Shown: one piece after another, positions 1 through 10,574 of the stretch
Numbering within the stretch: position 1 is the stretch's first letter
Layout: each line of letters starts with the position of its first letter
DNA from: Microvelia longipes
Taxonomy: Eukaryota; Arthropoda; Insecta; Hemiptera; Veliidae
NCBI GenBank assembly: GCA_018340805.1
Contig: JACMZG010001913.1
Location: 20,238,197-20,302,196 of the forward strand
Direction: 5' to 3'
DNA: 64,000 bases
Translations under genes and position numbers: made by a program
The notes under the pieces: generated by a model
What the model saw: the letters and a program-made list of their open reading frames with translations, nothing else
The model's database searches: none
Told to the model about the DNA's origin: nothing

Positions 1-739
1 AGTAAGTATGTAAAAAATAAACTTGATTAAAAATTAATAAACTTAAATAAAACTGAAGTTTATTTATTAGTTGCTTTTTGTTTATTGTAACCAATTTTTT
101 TGTTGTAACCAATATATTCAGTTGATTTTGTTTAAATTTAATTAAATTTTTTAACAATTTTATTTTATTTTAAATCTCTAGGGACCTTGGCCCTTTTGTG
201 CTGTTTTATAGCTTGCAATCAAGTATGTCAGGAACCCCTTGTGGCCCTAGACTTCCTCATTGGCTCTAGTCTTCGTATGGGGCCCTTAATTGTCTAGGTA
301 TAGTAAATAGGAACCATAAAGTACTAAAATTTAGAATATATTTTTAATTACTTTAAAAACAAATATCTAGAGCCCTCTTATTCTGCTTTAGGGCCCTGAT
401 CAAGTATGCAAAGGCCTTTTTTGGCCCTATCCTAGCATACATCAATTATACATATGATTAACATATATAAATATGATAATAATACATTTTTTTAATTTTA
501 GTTGTTATTTTGTTTAAGTTTATTTTTGGCTGAGGGGATAGGAGGGCTGCCACCCTTGCCTTCACTGGCCAGTCCGACCCTGTGAGGCATGATGTATAAC
601 TGTATAACATATAGCTTTCCAATGATAAAAATTATTTATGCATAACTAAAGGAAATAAAAGAGTAAATTTAAGCTAAAGCTGTAAAAACTTTCTTCCACC
701 CTTTCTTTCATAAATAACTACTAGTTGTTTGTTCTTTAG
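1..739 (+). other. Intron of the chitinase gene, starting at a splice donor
   Basis: Base 1 is followed by GTAAGTATG, a consensus splice donor. In GH18 domains 2 and 3 the matching exon also ends with a single A before the donor (35645, 58538). An A carried over from base 1 would complete a Ser codon with the first two bases of the exon at 740. The window therefore probably begins on the last base of an upstream exon. The interior is AT-rich, and its only recognisable content is the dispersed repeat at about 160-590. The acceptor is at 738-739. Confidence 0.7.
160..590. repeat. Dispersed repeat, possibly hAT-like non-autonomous transposon
   Basis: This segment repeats short blocks of the type gccct...caagtatg...ggcccta and ends near 590 with a GC-richer stretch (ggccagtccgaccctg). 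The same order of blocks, including a stretch reading gtttatttttggctg, recurs at about 32360-32640. The reverse complement of the right end resembles the left end of the second copy (cagtggcggactcagcc), so these may be terminal inverted repeats of a hAT-like element. The class is inferred; the relation between the two copies is visible in the sequence. Confidence 0.5.
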
Positions 740-1008
740 GCCTCTACAAACGAGTTACAAGCTTAAAAAAGTCCGGAGCTGAAGTCCTATTAGCAGTTGG
801 TGGCTGGACGGATTCCACTGGAAACAAATACTCAAAACTAGCAGCTTCTGCAGACTTAAGACAAAAATTCGCTAAGCAAGCTCTAGGATTTATTAAAAAG
901 CATGGTTTTACTGGATTGTCTATGGAGTGGAATTACCCAGTTTGCTGGCAGTCTAACTGTAAGAAAGGACCTAAATCTGATAAGGATAATTATGTCAAGC
1001 TTATAAAG
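740..1008 (+). CDS. Cht10: Chitinase exon, GH18 domain 1 (catalytically dead motif)
   Basis: This exon encodes about 89 residues of GH18 domain 1 of a group II chitinase. It contains the strand motif VLLAVGGW and the segment that should carry the catalytic DGxDxDxE signature. Here that segment reads TGLSMEWNYP: the catalytic Glu is Asn (codon 931-933) and the Asp residues before it are Thr, Ser and Glu. The Cys-Trp (CWQ) after the motif is kept. The first two bases complete a codon with the preceding exon, and the donor at 1009 follows AAG in phase 0. In the group II family the first GH18 domain is known to have lost the catalytic Glu, so this supports the Cht10 assignment. There is no stop or frameshift, so this is a diverged domain rather than a pseudogene. 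Confidence 0.93.
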
Positions 1009-1134
1009 GTAAAAAACAACGTAGAGTAGATAAACTAAAATAAGAGAAACTAATTTTATGCTTAATAAAGTTATGTCTATCTCCAAAAAGGTCTCTATTA
1101 AGGGACTAAAACGGGTCAATTCGTCCCTTATCTT

Positions 1135-1215
1135 AAAATACAGGACTAAAGTAATCAAAATACGGGACTAAGAGATCAAAATACGGGACTAAGTAATTAA
1201 AATGCGGAACTAAAA
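1135..1215. repeat. Short tandem repeat, about 22-bp unit
   Basis: About four degenerate copies of a unit like aaaatacgggactaagagatc lie head to tail. A related 'gggactaaaacggg' stretch lies just upstream at 1101. Confidence 0.7.
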
Positions 1216-2289
1216 ATCAGACATTGCGCATGCGCTAAATACGGAGTAAGCTTGTATCTGGTTGCTATCACTATTAAGTCAATCCATTTCAAGTGATCCA
1301 GATATGTTTCTGTGTTAGTCCTACCCAAAGGTAGTCCAAAACTCCATCAATTTTTTCTACAGCCTCCTTCATTTTCAAAAATATTATTTATTTCCCCAAG
1401 ACACCCAAATTTTGCGTTTTTTTTTGTTAACTATAGAGCCTTTGGCTCAACCTAGCTTAATGAAACAGGTCTCGTTTAAAAGTTTTCTCTTTGAGCTTTA
1501 CATAAGAACCAATATTTTTTGTTCTACTGCTGCTAATCTACTCGTAAGTTTGCATAATAAATTCGACCTCAACGTCTTAAAATGCACTTTTTCATTATTT
1601 CTTTAACAAGTAAGATAAATTAGGAAAATGATAATGAAGACAGCAGTCTAAGTTTTATTAGATTAATTAATTTCATTAGAGCTTTTGCAATACGTTTTTA
1701 AATTTAGAAATTCTTAAGTAGAACGATTTAACAAAGATATACTGATTTAATTTTAAAAATTAAGTAAGATAAAATTGGAAAAATAAATTTTTGTTTACTT
1801 AGGTGACCATAAGAAACAATAATGCAAAGGTAAATAATTTTACCTTTTGCAGTCATTGGATCATTAAGAATTGAGGATTTCATGATTTTGACAATTTTAG
1901 GGAGATTTATCGTCCAATGAGACTGGGGCAATTTGATTCAAATTGGGCTTAAAATTACCTCTGTACATAACAGTTATACGCGCAATATGTTACATATTTT
2001 TCAGTTGAACGATTTCACAAAGATATACTGATTTATATTGAAAATAGGGTTAACCTTGGGGGGTTCTTTGCTTGGGGGGTTGTGGTATATATAAATATTT
2101 TACGTAAATAAATTCGACATAATAAGTGACCAGAAAACTACATATTTCAAGTGGGCAGTCGTTTTCGATGTTTTTTGGGCCAGTGAGTTGAATGAGACTG
2201 ATATGAGCATTCAATGCTAGTTATTTAAGTTCAAATCCTGGTAAGGACACTAATTTTGTATCGTTTCTTACATTATATAGGTTGATAAC

Positions 2290-2475
2290 TACAAAAGGAT
2301 TCGAACCCATGTCCTGGCTTTGACACAAGCCCTATTTCAGGGCTCGTGTTGCCCTGCCTCCTTATCATTATAAGGAGGCAGTCCAACACGTTTCGGCTTA
2401 ACGCAATTGCGTTAAGACGAAACCAGTCCAGATATATTCATATCCATAGTGGCAAATACTACACAGTAGCTGATT
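2290..2475. repeat. Diverged Penelope-like inverted repeat (hammerhead-like remnant)
   Basis: This segment shares landmarks in the same order with the right arm of the palindrome at 44094-44426: ctcg-tgttgccc-gcct, then gaaacc-gtcc, then gatat-tatatcca, then gtagctgatt. It contains two perfect small palindromes, one around 2356-2380 (gcctccttat/ataaggaggc) and one at 2397-2416 (cttaacgcaattgcgttaag). The CTGATGA box of the hammerhead-like core is missing; the GAAACC box at 2419-2424 and the following gtcc are kept. It is best read as an old, rearranged relative. Confidence 0.5.
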
Positions 2476-2767
2476 TTTTAAAAGTTTAAAAGTGTTTGCT
2501 TAATAAATCTGAAACCAGATTATCTCTATATTATCGGTGCACGTGTTTTAAGGCATTTTAAGTGGGATTTACTTAATTGTTGATCGTAGCTCCCAGTATA
2601 TATATGCGAGAGAGCTAAAACTTGTTTCAGCTTTATGAAGCATGTTTTCTTTAATTTCTTTTGTTATCTATGCATCTAATAAAGTCTATTTATTTTAATA
2701 TTAATGATCTACGTATGAAAAGAACTGTGTGCCATTTTTTCTAATGTAAGAGTGCTTTTTGTCCTAG

Positions 2768-2995
2768 GAATTGCGAGATACATTCGATGATGACGCCAAC
2801 AAACCAACTCTTGCTATTAGTATCAGCGGTTACAAAGAGATCATCAGAGACGGATTCGACGTGAGATCTATAAGTAAACTGGTTGATTTCATGTCAGTTA
2901 TGACGTTTGACTATCATGGAGCTTGGGAAGGAGTGACTGGTCATGTCAGTCCACTTAAAGGACAACCTGGGGATCTTGTACCTTATTATAACACT
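2768..2995 (+). CDS. Cht10: Chitinase exon, GH18 domain 1 (middle)
   Basis: Seventy-six codons in phase 0 at both ends. The peptide starts ELRDTFDDD and contains the GH18 motif MTFDYHGAWEG (the conserved YDYHG region lining the substrate cleft) and a following GHVSPL. It ends at PYYNT just before GTTAGT. Domains 2 and 3 have an intron inside the matching segment (after IDAG), and domain 1 does not. Domain 1 therefore has its own intron pattern as well as its own catalytic substitutions. Confidence 0.93.
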
Positions 2996-4076
2996 GTTAG
3001 TATCATTATAATTATTCTTTACACAAAATATGAATACTTTATAAGTAGCGAAGAAATTATAGGTATAGAATATAAATAAATACAAGAGAAATGCCTGCAT
3101 CATTAAGCTTTCAAATGCCACCAGGATATGAATTACCCCTTATTAAATACCCTTAGCAGAATTAGAATTAGAATTAGAATCACCAAGGTTATTAATTACC
3201 CCTTTGCAGAATTTTAGATATAGCCAAAGAATTATATGAATAAAGAAAGATTGTCCAGGATTTATTATTTTTTCGAAAAAGAAAAGGTTAGTTCCCAAGC
3301 CAGTTAACAGGAGTGCTAGTATGTAATTTGGTAGTTTCTCTATGCCATCTACGAGAATGCGCTTCTGTCGTCTTTTTTAGCAAATTAGTATTGACACTTT
3401 ACTGATTTATCCAAATATTTTCTTTATTTATAATAATGATCAATTTCAAAGAGATCCTCGTGGCGTTATAATGGTAATAAAGGACGAAATGATTTTATAA
3501 TATTAATTTAGAAAAGTGGGAAGAATGTTATGGTAAAGGTGGGTTAGTTCCAGAACTACAGCTAGAGACCAGCACCGAGTTGACCCCTGACATTTGTCTG
3601 ACGCTCTCGTATACCTTCCGACATTCTTCACCTATTATTATATTCTTTGGATACAGATATATTTGTAATCATAGCCATTTCAAAAAATGTTGATTTCATA
3701 TGGAATAACCTTCTAAAAATGACTAACAAACAACCAAATGAAGATATGAAGAAAGGGAATAGGTAAGAGAGAAGATTCAGTATTGATGGACGTTAAAAGG
3801 AGTTATAAGAAAAGTCTATGGCACGAACAAATCTAAGTACATAATCCTACTTTGAATATGTCAGTATATGTCATATACTGAATATATCAATGTGCCAGTA
3901 CATGTCATAAACACAATTCTCAGGACCTTTTTAGCGAATTTCCTGTAGAAAAATTCGCCAATGAAGCGGGTTTCATGGCGTACCATGTAATTGCCAATTT
4001 CATGTTACCATGTATTCCTTACCAATTTATGTATATATACTAGTTTCTAAATGTTTTCTTTATTTCTGTTCAACAG
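2996..4076 (+). other. Chitinase intron
   Basis: The donor is GTTAGT and the acceptor CAACAG. It contains a fragment at about 3095-3235 (aagctttcaaatgccacca ... gcagaattttagata) that is similar to a stretch at about 11300-11370, followed by a 420-bp dispersed repeat at 3240-3660. Confidence 0.8.
3240..3660 (+). repeat. Dispersed repeat, copy 1 (about 420 bp)
   Basis: This copy aligns along its length, in the same orientation, with 53910-54315. Shared landmarks are gccagttaacaggag, gcgcttctgtcgtctttt, gcgttataatggtaataaag, gctagagaccagcaccga and ctctcgtataccttccgaca. Differences are scattered substitutions and short indels. No coding frame or terminal repeats were recognised, so the class is unknown. 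Confidence 0.8.
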
Positions 4077-4275
4077 GAGCATACAATAAAATACATGCTA
4101 GAATTAGGAGCTGAACCCAATAAGATCATAGTAGGTGTTCCAATGTACGGACAAAGTTTTACTTTGTTAAACCCAAGTTTAACAGACATCGGGAGTAAAT
4201 CAAAGGATCCCGGTGAACCAGGCAATTTCACAAACCAACCTGGAATGCTTTCATACTATGAAATCTGTCAGAAAA
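4077..4275 (+). CDS. Cht10: Chitinase exon, GH18 domain 1
   Basis: Sixty-six codons plus one base; starts EHTIKYMLELGAEPNK. It contains VGVPMYGQSFTL, the conserved GH18 (G)MPxYGxxF motif at the active-site barrel, and ends LSYYEICQK. It starts in phase 0 after CAACAG and the donor GTAAGT follows in phase 1. The spacing from the MYGQSF motif to LSYYE matches domains 2 and 3. Confidence 0.93.
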
Positions 4276-5206
4276 GTAAGTAACGTTAAAAATCCGATGA
4301 AAATTAGCCAATATTTTAAAAAAAAGATATAGACCAAGAGCCCAGGGGTGTTTTGTTAGTAAAACGTAATACTTAATTTAAATAAAACCAAGATTAATTT
4401 ATCCTTTACATTTTGCTTAATACGGATCTGCCCACGGGGATCATGCCCACGGGGAGCCATCAAAGCGGTCAAATTTAGCACCCGTCGGATTTGAGGCGGC
4501 AGAATCGCAGATCCGTAATAAGCAAAATGTAAAGGATAAGTTAATCTTGGTTTAAAGTATTACGTTTTTTACCCCTGGGCTCTTGGTCTATTAGTGGCTG
4601 TTGTTCTTTGGGAGCATGATAAGCTCACTTTAGCGAAAAACTTTAAACACTTGTTGATCTGTTGTTTGTCTGCTTAACTAATTAAACTGAGTTACCAATG
4701 GCATGATTCCTTGTGATTTTTATAGATAATTATTGATTAAAACGAATATAAAAATGTAACATTTTTAAACGAAATAAAGATTTTATGAACTTAATATAAA
4801 ATCGAATATAATTACTAGTTCTCAGTAGTTATGTCATACTAGACAATAAACAATAAAGTTAATAAAACAATTTTCTTCGAGCTGTATATATGATCAAATT
4901 TTTCCCCTCTAAGGATCGAGTTTATATTATTACTTGAAAGTAACAACTCAACATTTGTTATACTCAACTTCAAAGATATACTTGGACCTTGGAGCTTCAG
5001 CCGCCAGTGATGAAGGGACAAGAAGCTGACAAATATAGACTGGTCATCTTTTATCCATTTTTAATCAGCATTAGTCCTCTAAACAATAAAACAAACGGAT
5101 TATTCCTTGACCTCTATTAGAGCACCGTCTTTCCATAAGGTTCCGTATGAACTCCTTTTGAGGGATTTTGTTGGATTTATTTTTAACGATTAAATTCGTT
5201 TTACAG
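4276..5206 (+). other. Chitinase intron
   Basis: Donor GTAAGT, acceptor TTACAG. The first half carries an inverted-repeat element (4329-4591). The rest is AT-rich and nothing else was recognised. Confidence 0.8.
4329..4591. mobile_element. MITE-like element with about 110-bp inverted repeats
   Basis: The left end (atagaccaagagcccaggg) returns inverted at the right end (ccctgggctcttggtctat). The arms continue inward through a stretch reading tttacattttgcttaatacggatctg on the left and its complement on the right. The centre has a doubled gcccacgggg. No coding capacity. A non-autonomous DNA transposon is the likely reading; no clear target duplication was found. Confidence 0.75.
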
Positions 5207-5310
5207 TTAAAAATGAGGGATGGAGAGAAGAAGTAAAAAATAATGAACCTTATGCATATCGTGGTGATCAGTGGGTCAGCTATGAAAACCAAGATTCTAT
5301 TAAAGCAAAG
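5207..5310 (+). CDS. Cht10: Chitinase exon, GH18 domain 1
   Basis: Thirty-five codons completing the split Ile codon from the previous exon; reads KNEGWREEVKNNEPYAYRGD and ends SYENQDSIKAK before GTAGGA. It matches GH18 segment GW...PYAY...QWVG(Y/F)D, which precedes the last barrel strand. The domain 2 equivalent is 51596-51721. Confidence 0.9.
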
Positions 5311-7083
5311 GTAGGAATTAACAATACAAATATATTCGCTAATAATTAACACCGAGCTAAACCCAAATAATTAATTAATGAGTAAAATCATAAGAAATAT
5401 CAACATGGTTGGCTTACATGTTTAGTTGGATTTGTTTAATAGTTTAAGTCTTATAATAATCATTATAACTGGATAGCATTAATTAATTAAACAAAATGTT
5501 TTAATGAGAGCATAGATCGAGTCCATCGTAAATATTTAAAAAATAACTATTGATAAATATTCATTTTTACATAATTTTATTAATTTTTGACTATTAATAA
5601 TTTTTTAATAAGTTTAAATAAATTTATTTCTAAAAATGGACGATGATAGGTATCATCATTTTAAAAAATTGTCGTCAGAATCATTTGCTCTTTTAAATAG
5701 TATTTGTTGCTCTTCTTTATTAGAGACAGTAGTATTATAGAAGACGGTCGCAGGGATGATATTGCTTATTTTAAATTTTTCGTTAGACGTAAATTTTTAT
5801 TTTTGTAAATTAAAATTAAAATAAATTTTTTTTTTTATATATTTTTTTATTTTTTGTCAGATGTAATTAACAAAAAGTTATTTTAAGTAATAAAAGTTAT
5901 CATATTATAATGGTGCGAGAGATATATTGTCAACTAGATGTTCATATAAAGGGTGTTTCATATAAAGTGTCTACCAAGGAAGGAAGTGATAGCACTCCTC
6001 AACGGAAACAAAAAATGTCCAATAAAATAAACCCTGATCTCTATCCGTTTTCCCACAAGGTCAAATTTAATATTTTTAAAAATTATTTAACCTTGCATTA
6101 TATAATTATTAATAGCTCTTAAACTGTTCAAGTAAGAAAGATGAAATTGGTTTCATTGGATAGCTGGGTAAATTTCCTAAAGGAAAACTATTAAGTATGT
6201 CAAATATTGTGAAAATACTACCCAAAAATTTGCATAAAAAATTATTTTTGTAAAAATTGAACTTTTAGAATTTTTATAGTAGGGCATTAGAGGAAGTAAG
6301 AGATGAGCAACAGTTTAAAAAGTAAAATTCGTTCAAAAGTGAACGAATAATATGAGCTTTTTAGACTCTGGGGGGTAAAATAAACATATTTCTTTTTTAT
6401 ACATTTTTCTCTAAAATAATTCTTTCTCCCAGTTTTTAGAGATTTCTCATTATTCTGTGTTCCATTTAATTAACAAATATAGAGATATGCTAAAATGCCA
6501 AAAATTATAAGTTTTTCCAACTTCTAGCAACAATAGCTTAAAATTTTGACTTTTGAATGTATGTCACGTTTGGGTTTTCTCAAAGGGCAATAATAAGAGA
6601 AGTTTTTTTCTGTTCTTAACTAAACTTTTGTTCATCTCTTACTTCCTCTAATGCCCTACCGTAATTTTTTTAAACATTTAATTTTTGCAAAAAATATTTT
6701 TTCATGCAAATTTTTAGGTTGTACTTCCAAAATATTTGATACAATAAATAATTTTTCCTTTAGGAAATATACTTAGCTATCCAGTGAGACTAATTTCATG
6801 TTTCTAACTTGAACAGTTTAAGGAGCAATTAACAATTTTATGATGCAAGGTCAAATCATTTTTAAAAATGTTAGATTTGACATTGTGGGAAAACTTTGAG
6901 GAGTACTATCACCTCCTTCTTTTGGGGGACACTTTATATGAAACACCCTGTATAACAAGATATGTTGAGTCAACTATTCATGTTTTGCAAAACTTAGAAG
7001 TATCCAATGATACTATATCAAACGTTATTTTAAATTTTTGTAAATAACTAAAAGGCTCGATTGATCGATATTTGTTTTTCCAG
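5311..7083 (+). other. Chitinase intron with a large foldback element
   Basis: Donor GTAGGA, acceptor TTCCAG. Roughly the second half is a 1-kb inverted-repeat element (5951-6948). 5311-5950 is very AT-rich with no recognised feature. Confidence 0.8.
5951..6948. mobile_element. Foldback DNA element with terminal arms of about 400 bp
   Basis: The left end gggtgtttcatataaagtgt is the reverse complement of the right end (about 6928-6948). The arms stay recognisable inward: 'ttaaactgttcaag', 'ggaaa...tagct' and the block 'gggcattagaggaagtaaga' at about 6281-6303, whose inverse is near 6635-6658. The arms differ by many substitutions and indels, so the copy is old. It has no convincing reading frame. 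The adjacent 'ctgtata' matches ends common in insect non-autonomous elements. Confidence 0.75.
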
Positions 7084-7294
7084 GGAGATTTTGTTTTGAA
7101 AGAGAATCTGGGTGGGATGATGGCTTGGACAGTTGATCTGGATGATTTCCTTAACACGTGCTGCCAGGGTCAGTTCCCACTGTTGACCGCTGTTAATAGT
7201 GCTGTAGGGAGGAAAGTCAAGCAGTCAGTTAGTGGATGCAGCAGACCACCAGCTCCTTCTACACCTTCTCCTCCTACCACTCAGACACCTGCTG
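7084..7294 (+). CDS. Cht10: Chitinase exon, end of GH18 domain 1 and start of linker
   Basis: Seventy codons plus one base. It begins GDFVLKENLGGMMAWTVDLD, the last GH18 strand with the conserved GGxMxWxxDxDDF motif, which carries the substrate-stacking Trp. It ends in a Pro/Thr/Ser-rich run (RPPAPSTPSPPTTQTPAG) that opens the linker. The acceptor CAG is at 7081-7083 and the donor GTAACT follows in phase 1. A Met codon just upstream belongs to the intron and is not the start. Confidence 0.92.
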
Positions 7295-7338
7295 GTAACT
7301 CCTTTTTTTACTTATTAAATAATAATAACGCCTAAAGG

Positions 7339-7451
7339 TATTCAAAGACATCTTCCTAACATTTTCCTGACATTCTCCTTGTTCCTTAAGGAGAATGTTA
7401 GGAAAATGTTAGGAGAATGTTAGGAAAATGTTAGGAAGATGTCTTTGAATA
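7339..7451. repeat. Small hairpin element
   Basis: The left arm begins tattcaaagacatcttccta and its complement ends at 7451. The right arm has an extra internal duplication of the 'gaatgttaggaaaatgttag' block. It is a small foldback or MITE relic inside the intron. Confidence 0.75.
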
Positions 7452-7814
7452 CGGGCCTAAAGCCTGTTAGATAATAAGATATTCTCACTTTTATCCGTGC
7501 AGCAGAAGGCATGATGGAAAAATCGGAGGTGTAACAGGTTGATGTATTCGGGATTATAGTGACAAGGACTTAAAGATGTGATCTGCTCACTAAGATAGAC
7601 CTCTATAATCTTGTTTATACTATGTAATTAAGCTTATGTAATGTCTAAAATCTAAACGAATAAATAAATTTGAATTGATTTTTTGCAATATCTAAAGCCA
7701 TAAAATTTTATTATATCAAAACAAAATGGCAAATACTACTCCACTTACCCATGGTCTTTCTAGGATACTTTGATAGAGAGCTGGCAGATTATCTTATAAT
7801 GGTATCATTGCTGA

Positions 7815-7959
7815 TTAAAATCAGTTGACAGCGTGAGAAAATAATACGAGGGAGCCAATGAGGATAGTCTTAGCTGTTAAACCACGCCCACGATTTCATA
7901 TCAAGCCAACCCCATTAATCCCTCAACACTATTTTACCACGCTGTCAATTGATTTTAAC
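7815..7959. mobile_element. MITE, family A copy 1 (about 150 bp)
   Basis: The ends read ttaaaatcagttgacagcgt and, inverted, gctgtcaattgattttaa. The centre carries 'aaaccacgccca' and 'agccaaccccat'. The same design occurs at 9363-9510 and 39300-39447, so this is a repeated non-autonomous family. Confidence 0.8.
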
Positions 7960-8146
7960 CGTGTGTCATACTCTAGCTACATCAACTTTTTCATCTACGC
8001 GGTCTGTGCCAGAAAACTGAATTATAAACTATTGGTTTAATTAGTATAAACTATGGTTAATAGTTCCTTTACAATTTTTCAATTTACTATGACCATTACA
8101 ATTTTTTCGAGTTAGTTCCTATAAAATAATGTTTTATTTCGTGCAG

Positions 8147-8383
8147 GTCCCCAAGAATGGACGGAATGGTTGACTGAAAATTGGAGCAGCACAACATCTA
8201 CAACCTCTAAGCCTTGGTGGGAATCGACCACTACGCCATCAACTACTACAATGTCATGGTGGCAACCAGATACAACAACGACTAGACCACCAACAACGAC
8301 TCGACCATCAACTACGACTAGACCATCCACTACGACTAGACCATGGTGGCAGCCAGATGAAACGACTTCTCCTTCTACTACCT
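8147..8383 (+). CDS. Cht10: Chitinase exon, Ser/Thr/Trp-rich linker
   Basis: Seventy-nine codons of low-complexity linker starting GPQEWTEWLTENWSS and running into TTTRP and WWQPD repeats (two WWQPD, several RPSTTTRP units). The composition suggests an extended, heavily O-glycosylated spacer between GH18 domain 1 and the first chitin-binding domain. Acceptor GTGCAG, donor GTAAGA. The phase is consistent with both neighbours. Confidence 0.88.
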
Positions 8384-8604
8384 GTAAGACAATACTTCGA
8401 CTTACTCGTATTTCCTTGTTAGCTTCGTTACAGAAAATTACGTTACATACTATTTACTTACGACCCAGATTCATTCATATGTTTAGGAGAGGGTACAATC
8501 AAGTAAATGTAGCATATAACCTTTTATTAATTTATGGTTACTAGCTTGCCGATACAACTCAATAAATGATTCTTAAGTAGCACAAAAATTATGGCGAAGT
8601 AGTC

Positions 8605-9250
8605 CACATGTTGGGAGAATTTCCTTTGAACTGCGTGTTTCTGTGCTTACAAATCCATTTCTTGCTTTAGGTTTGGCTTTATGCTTTATAACTTGAGAGT
8701 TACTCAATTATCAAGCGCAACTCATTTTTTCTGTATTTTTTAAAGGAAGTTTAATGTTCAGTTGGTGTCTTTCTTAAAGGTTTAGCGCATTTCCTTTGAA
8801 ATGCGGAAAAACGAATTGTGCCAGAATTATTTTGTTGTTACAAATTTTGTACAATATAAAACATTATCTTCCTTGCCAGGATAAGAACCCAGGTCTTTTG
8901 ACTTTAGGGTGCTCGTGTCGACTCCGGACCATTTTCATTCAACTCGCAGACTCAAAAAACATCGAAAACAACTCCTAATTTGAAATATGTTGTTTACCGT
9001 CCGTATTATAAGGTTTTTGCCATGTTTTTTTGTTAAAGTGGTCGTATCGACTACGGAACGGTTCTATTTGATTCAGCATTCCACAAAACATAAATAAACG
9101 CTTTTCGCGGTGAAAAATAATAGTTTTGAGTTTTTTCGATTTTTTAAACATTGCTGACTCAACAAACCGGGTAATTGACGTCATAACAACCTTTCAATAG
9201 CTTTCAACAGGATTCGACAAGCTTTCAATAGGATTCGTGCCCTCTTAGGC
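8605..9250 (+). repeat. Dispersed repeat related to 27735-28300
   Basis: Blocks such as 'atttcctttgaa[c/a]tgcg', 'tggtcgtatcgac' and 'tccgga..(g)ttt.attcga' recur in the same order at 27735-28300. The first block also recurs near 50040 and 53690. The 'gtatcgac-tccgga' phrase occurs twice here. No coding frame or termini were identified. Confidence 0.55.
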
Positions 9251-9362
9251 TAATTTTTGTACCAAGTTTGTTGGTACAAAAAACGTTAAAAAATTAAAAA
9301 TATAATACCAACTCGTATTAAAAATATGCGAGTACAAACCGTTCGAGATACTTACGACACAC

Positions 9363-9510
9363 GGTTAAAATCAGTTGACAGCGTAAAATAATAGTGTTGA
9401 CAAGCCAATAAGGTTGGCCTGATTTGAAATTGGGCGTGGTTTAACATCCGAGAATAACCTAATTGGCTCTCTGGCATAATTTTCTCACCCTGCCAACTGA
9501 TTTTAGCCAT
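9363..9510. mobile_element. MITE, family A copy 2
   Basis: The ends ttaaaatcagttgacagcgt and, inverted, gccaactgattttag match copy 1. The centre has 'gggcgtggttt', the complement of copy 1's 'aaaccacgccc', so it lies in the opposite orientation. Confidence 0.8.
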
Positions 9511-10346
9511 TGCACGTTTTGCGTAACAATTAAAAAGTATTTTCGAAATTTAGATAAAAAAGCCTTTTAGGATATGTTCTGTCCCCCCTCCTTGGACTGG
9601 TCTAGGAGACCAGCCAGACAAAATATTTTGTAGATGGTGTCTTCTAACCCTTTACTTCGCTTATTCAATTATTTAACTGATTCAGATGGTAGATGGTAGA
9701 TCTATTGAAGATAAATTGTTTGTTGGCGTATTGTTTGTATACCCCGCTTCAAATTTTTTAATTTTTTGGTATGTCTTAACTTTAGATGTCAAAGCAACCA
9801 TTACCAATAACCATTTGTTTATTGTACCAATTGTTAACCAATATTAACCACCTATCAACAATATTAACCTCTACAAATTAACCAAATATTTTTTTACACT
9901 ATTCATTTACAAACTTCAGCATGTATTTTCAGGATACGAGTATTGCAGGTTAAAGATGCTTATATTTTTTTGCTCGCTTTTATATAGATCAAATTCTTTT
10001 CCGCTCCCTCCCACCCCATCATTTAATTTTTCGTCAGAGTTTGGTTTGTATGGGTTGTATTATATTACTTAAGATGGTTTTGACTGTAAAAACCATAAAA
10101 CAGTACCAAAATGGAAACAAAAATCAAACGGTGGAAGGAGCAGAAATGAACTTGATCTAGAATCGTGCAAAGTGAGGTTTAGATTTTTGTTGTTTTTCTT
10201 TCAGTTAACTGCATTATTTTTTCAACGCTGGTTGGCTTAAAATAATAAGAGGCGTCCTTTTTTCGGACGTCGTACTGTTATTTACATAACCAGTAATTTA
10301 AAAATTAAGACGTTCAGTCTTGTCTTATACAATTTTTTTTTTTCAG

Positions 10347-10515
10347 CCACAACAAGAAGGACGACAACAACAACTCGTCGTACCACAACAACCCAGAGAA
10401 CTACTACTACTGAAAGAACAACAACCACTACTGAAAGTGGAAACGAGGATTTGCCTACTTCATGTAATACAGGAGACTATAGACCATTCCCAGGAAACTG
10501 CAATGCTTACTACAG
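10347..10515 (+). CDS. Cht10: Chitinase exon, Thr-rich linker and first half of CBM14-1
   Basis: The exon first encodes a run of TTTTRR/TTTTER repeats (mucin-like), then GNEDLPTSCNTGDYRPFPGN, the first half of a CBM14 (peritrophin-A) chitin-binding domain with two of its six Cys. It ends in phase 2 inside an Arg codon. The domain is completed by 12343-12446. Confidence 0.88.
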
Positions 10516-10574
10516 GTTGGATCTTTTCTCAAAGTCAAAACTATGTTATAATTTAAAATATAATAATTATGATG

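Larger units (their letters stand above)
1009..2767 (+). other. Chitinase intron
   Basis: The donor is GTAAAA at 1009 and the acceptor TAG ends at 2767. The intron holds a short tandem repeat (1135-1215), a 30-bp direct repeat (1721-1750 and 2007-2036, reading gaacgattt[a/c]acaaagatata), and a diverged Penelope-like inverted repeat at about 2290-2475. Nothing coding was recognised in the remainder. Confidence 0.8.
8384..10346 (+). other. Chitinase intron
   Basis: Donor GTAAGA, acceptor TTTCAG preceded by a long T tract. It contains a dispersed repeat (about 8605-9250) and a second MITE of family A (9363-9510). 9520-10340 is AT-rich with nothing recognised. Confidence 0.75.

Noticed and set aside
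740..7294. GH18 domain 1 as a pseudogene
   Set aside because: All exons are in frame with good splice sites, and loss of the catalytic Glu in domain 1 is typical of the family.
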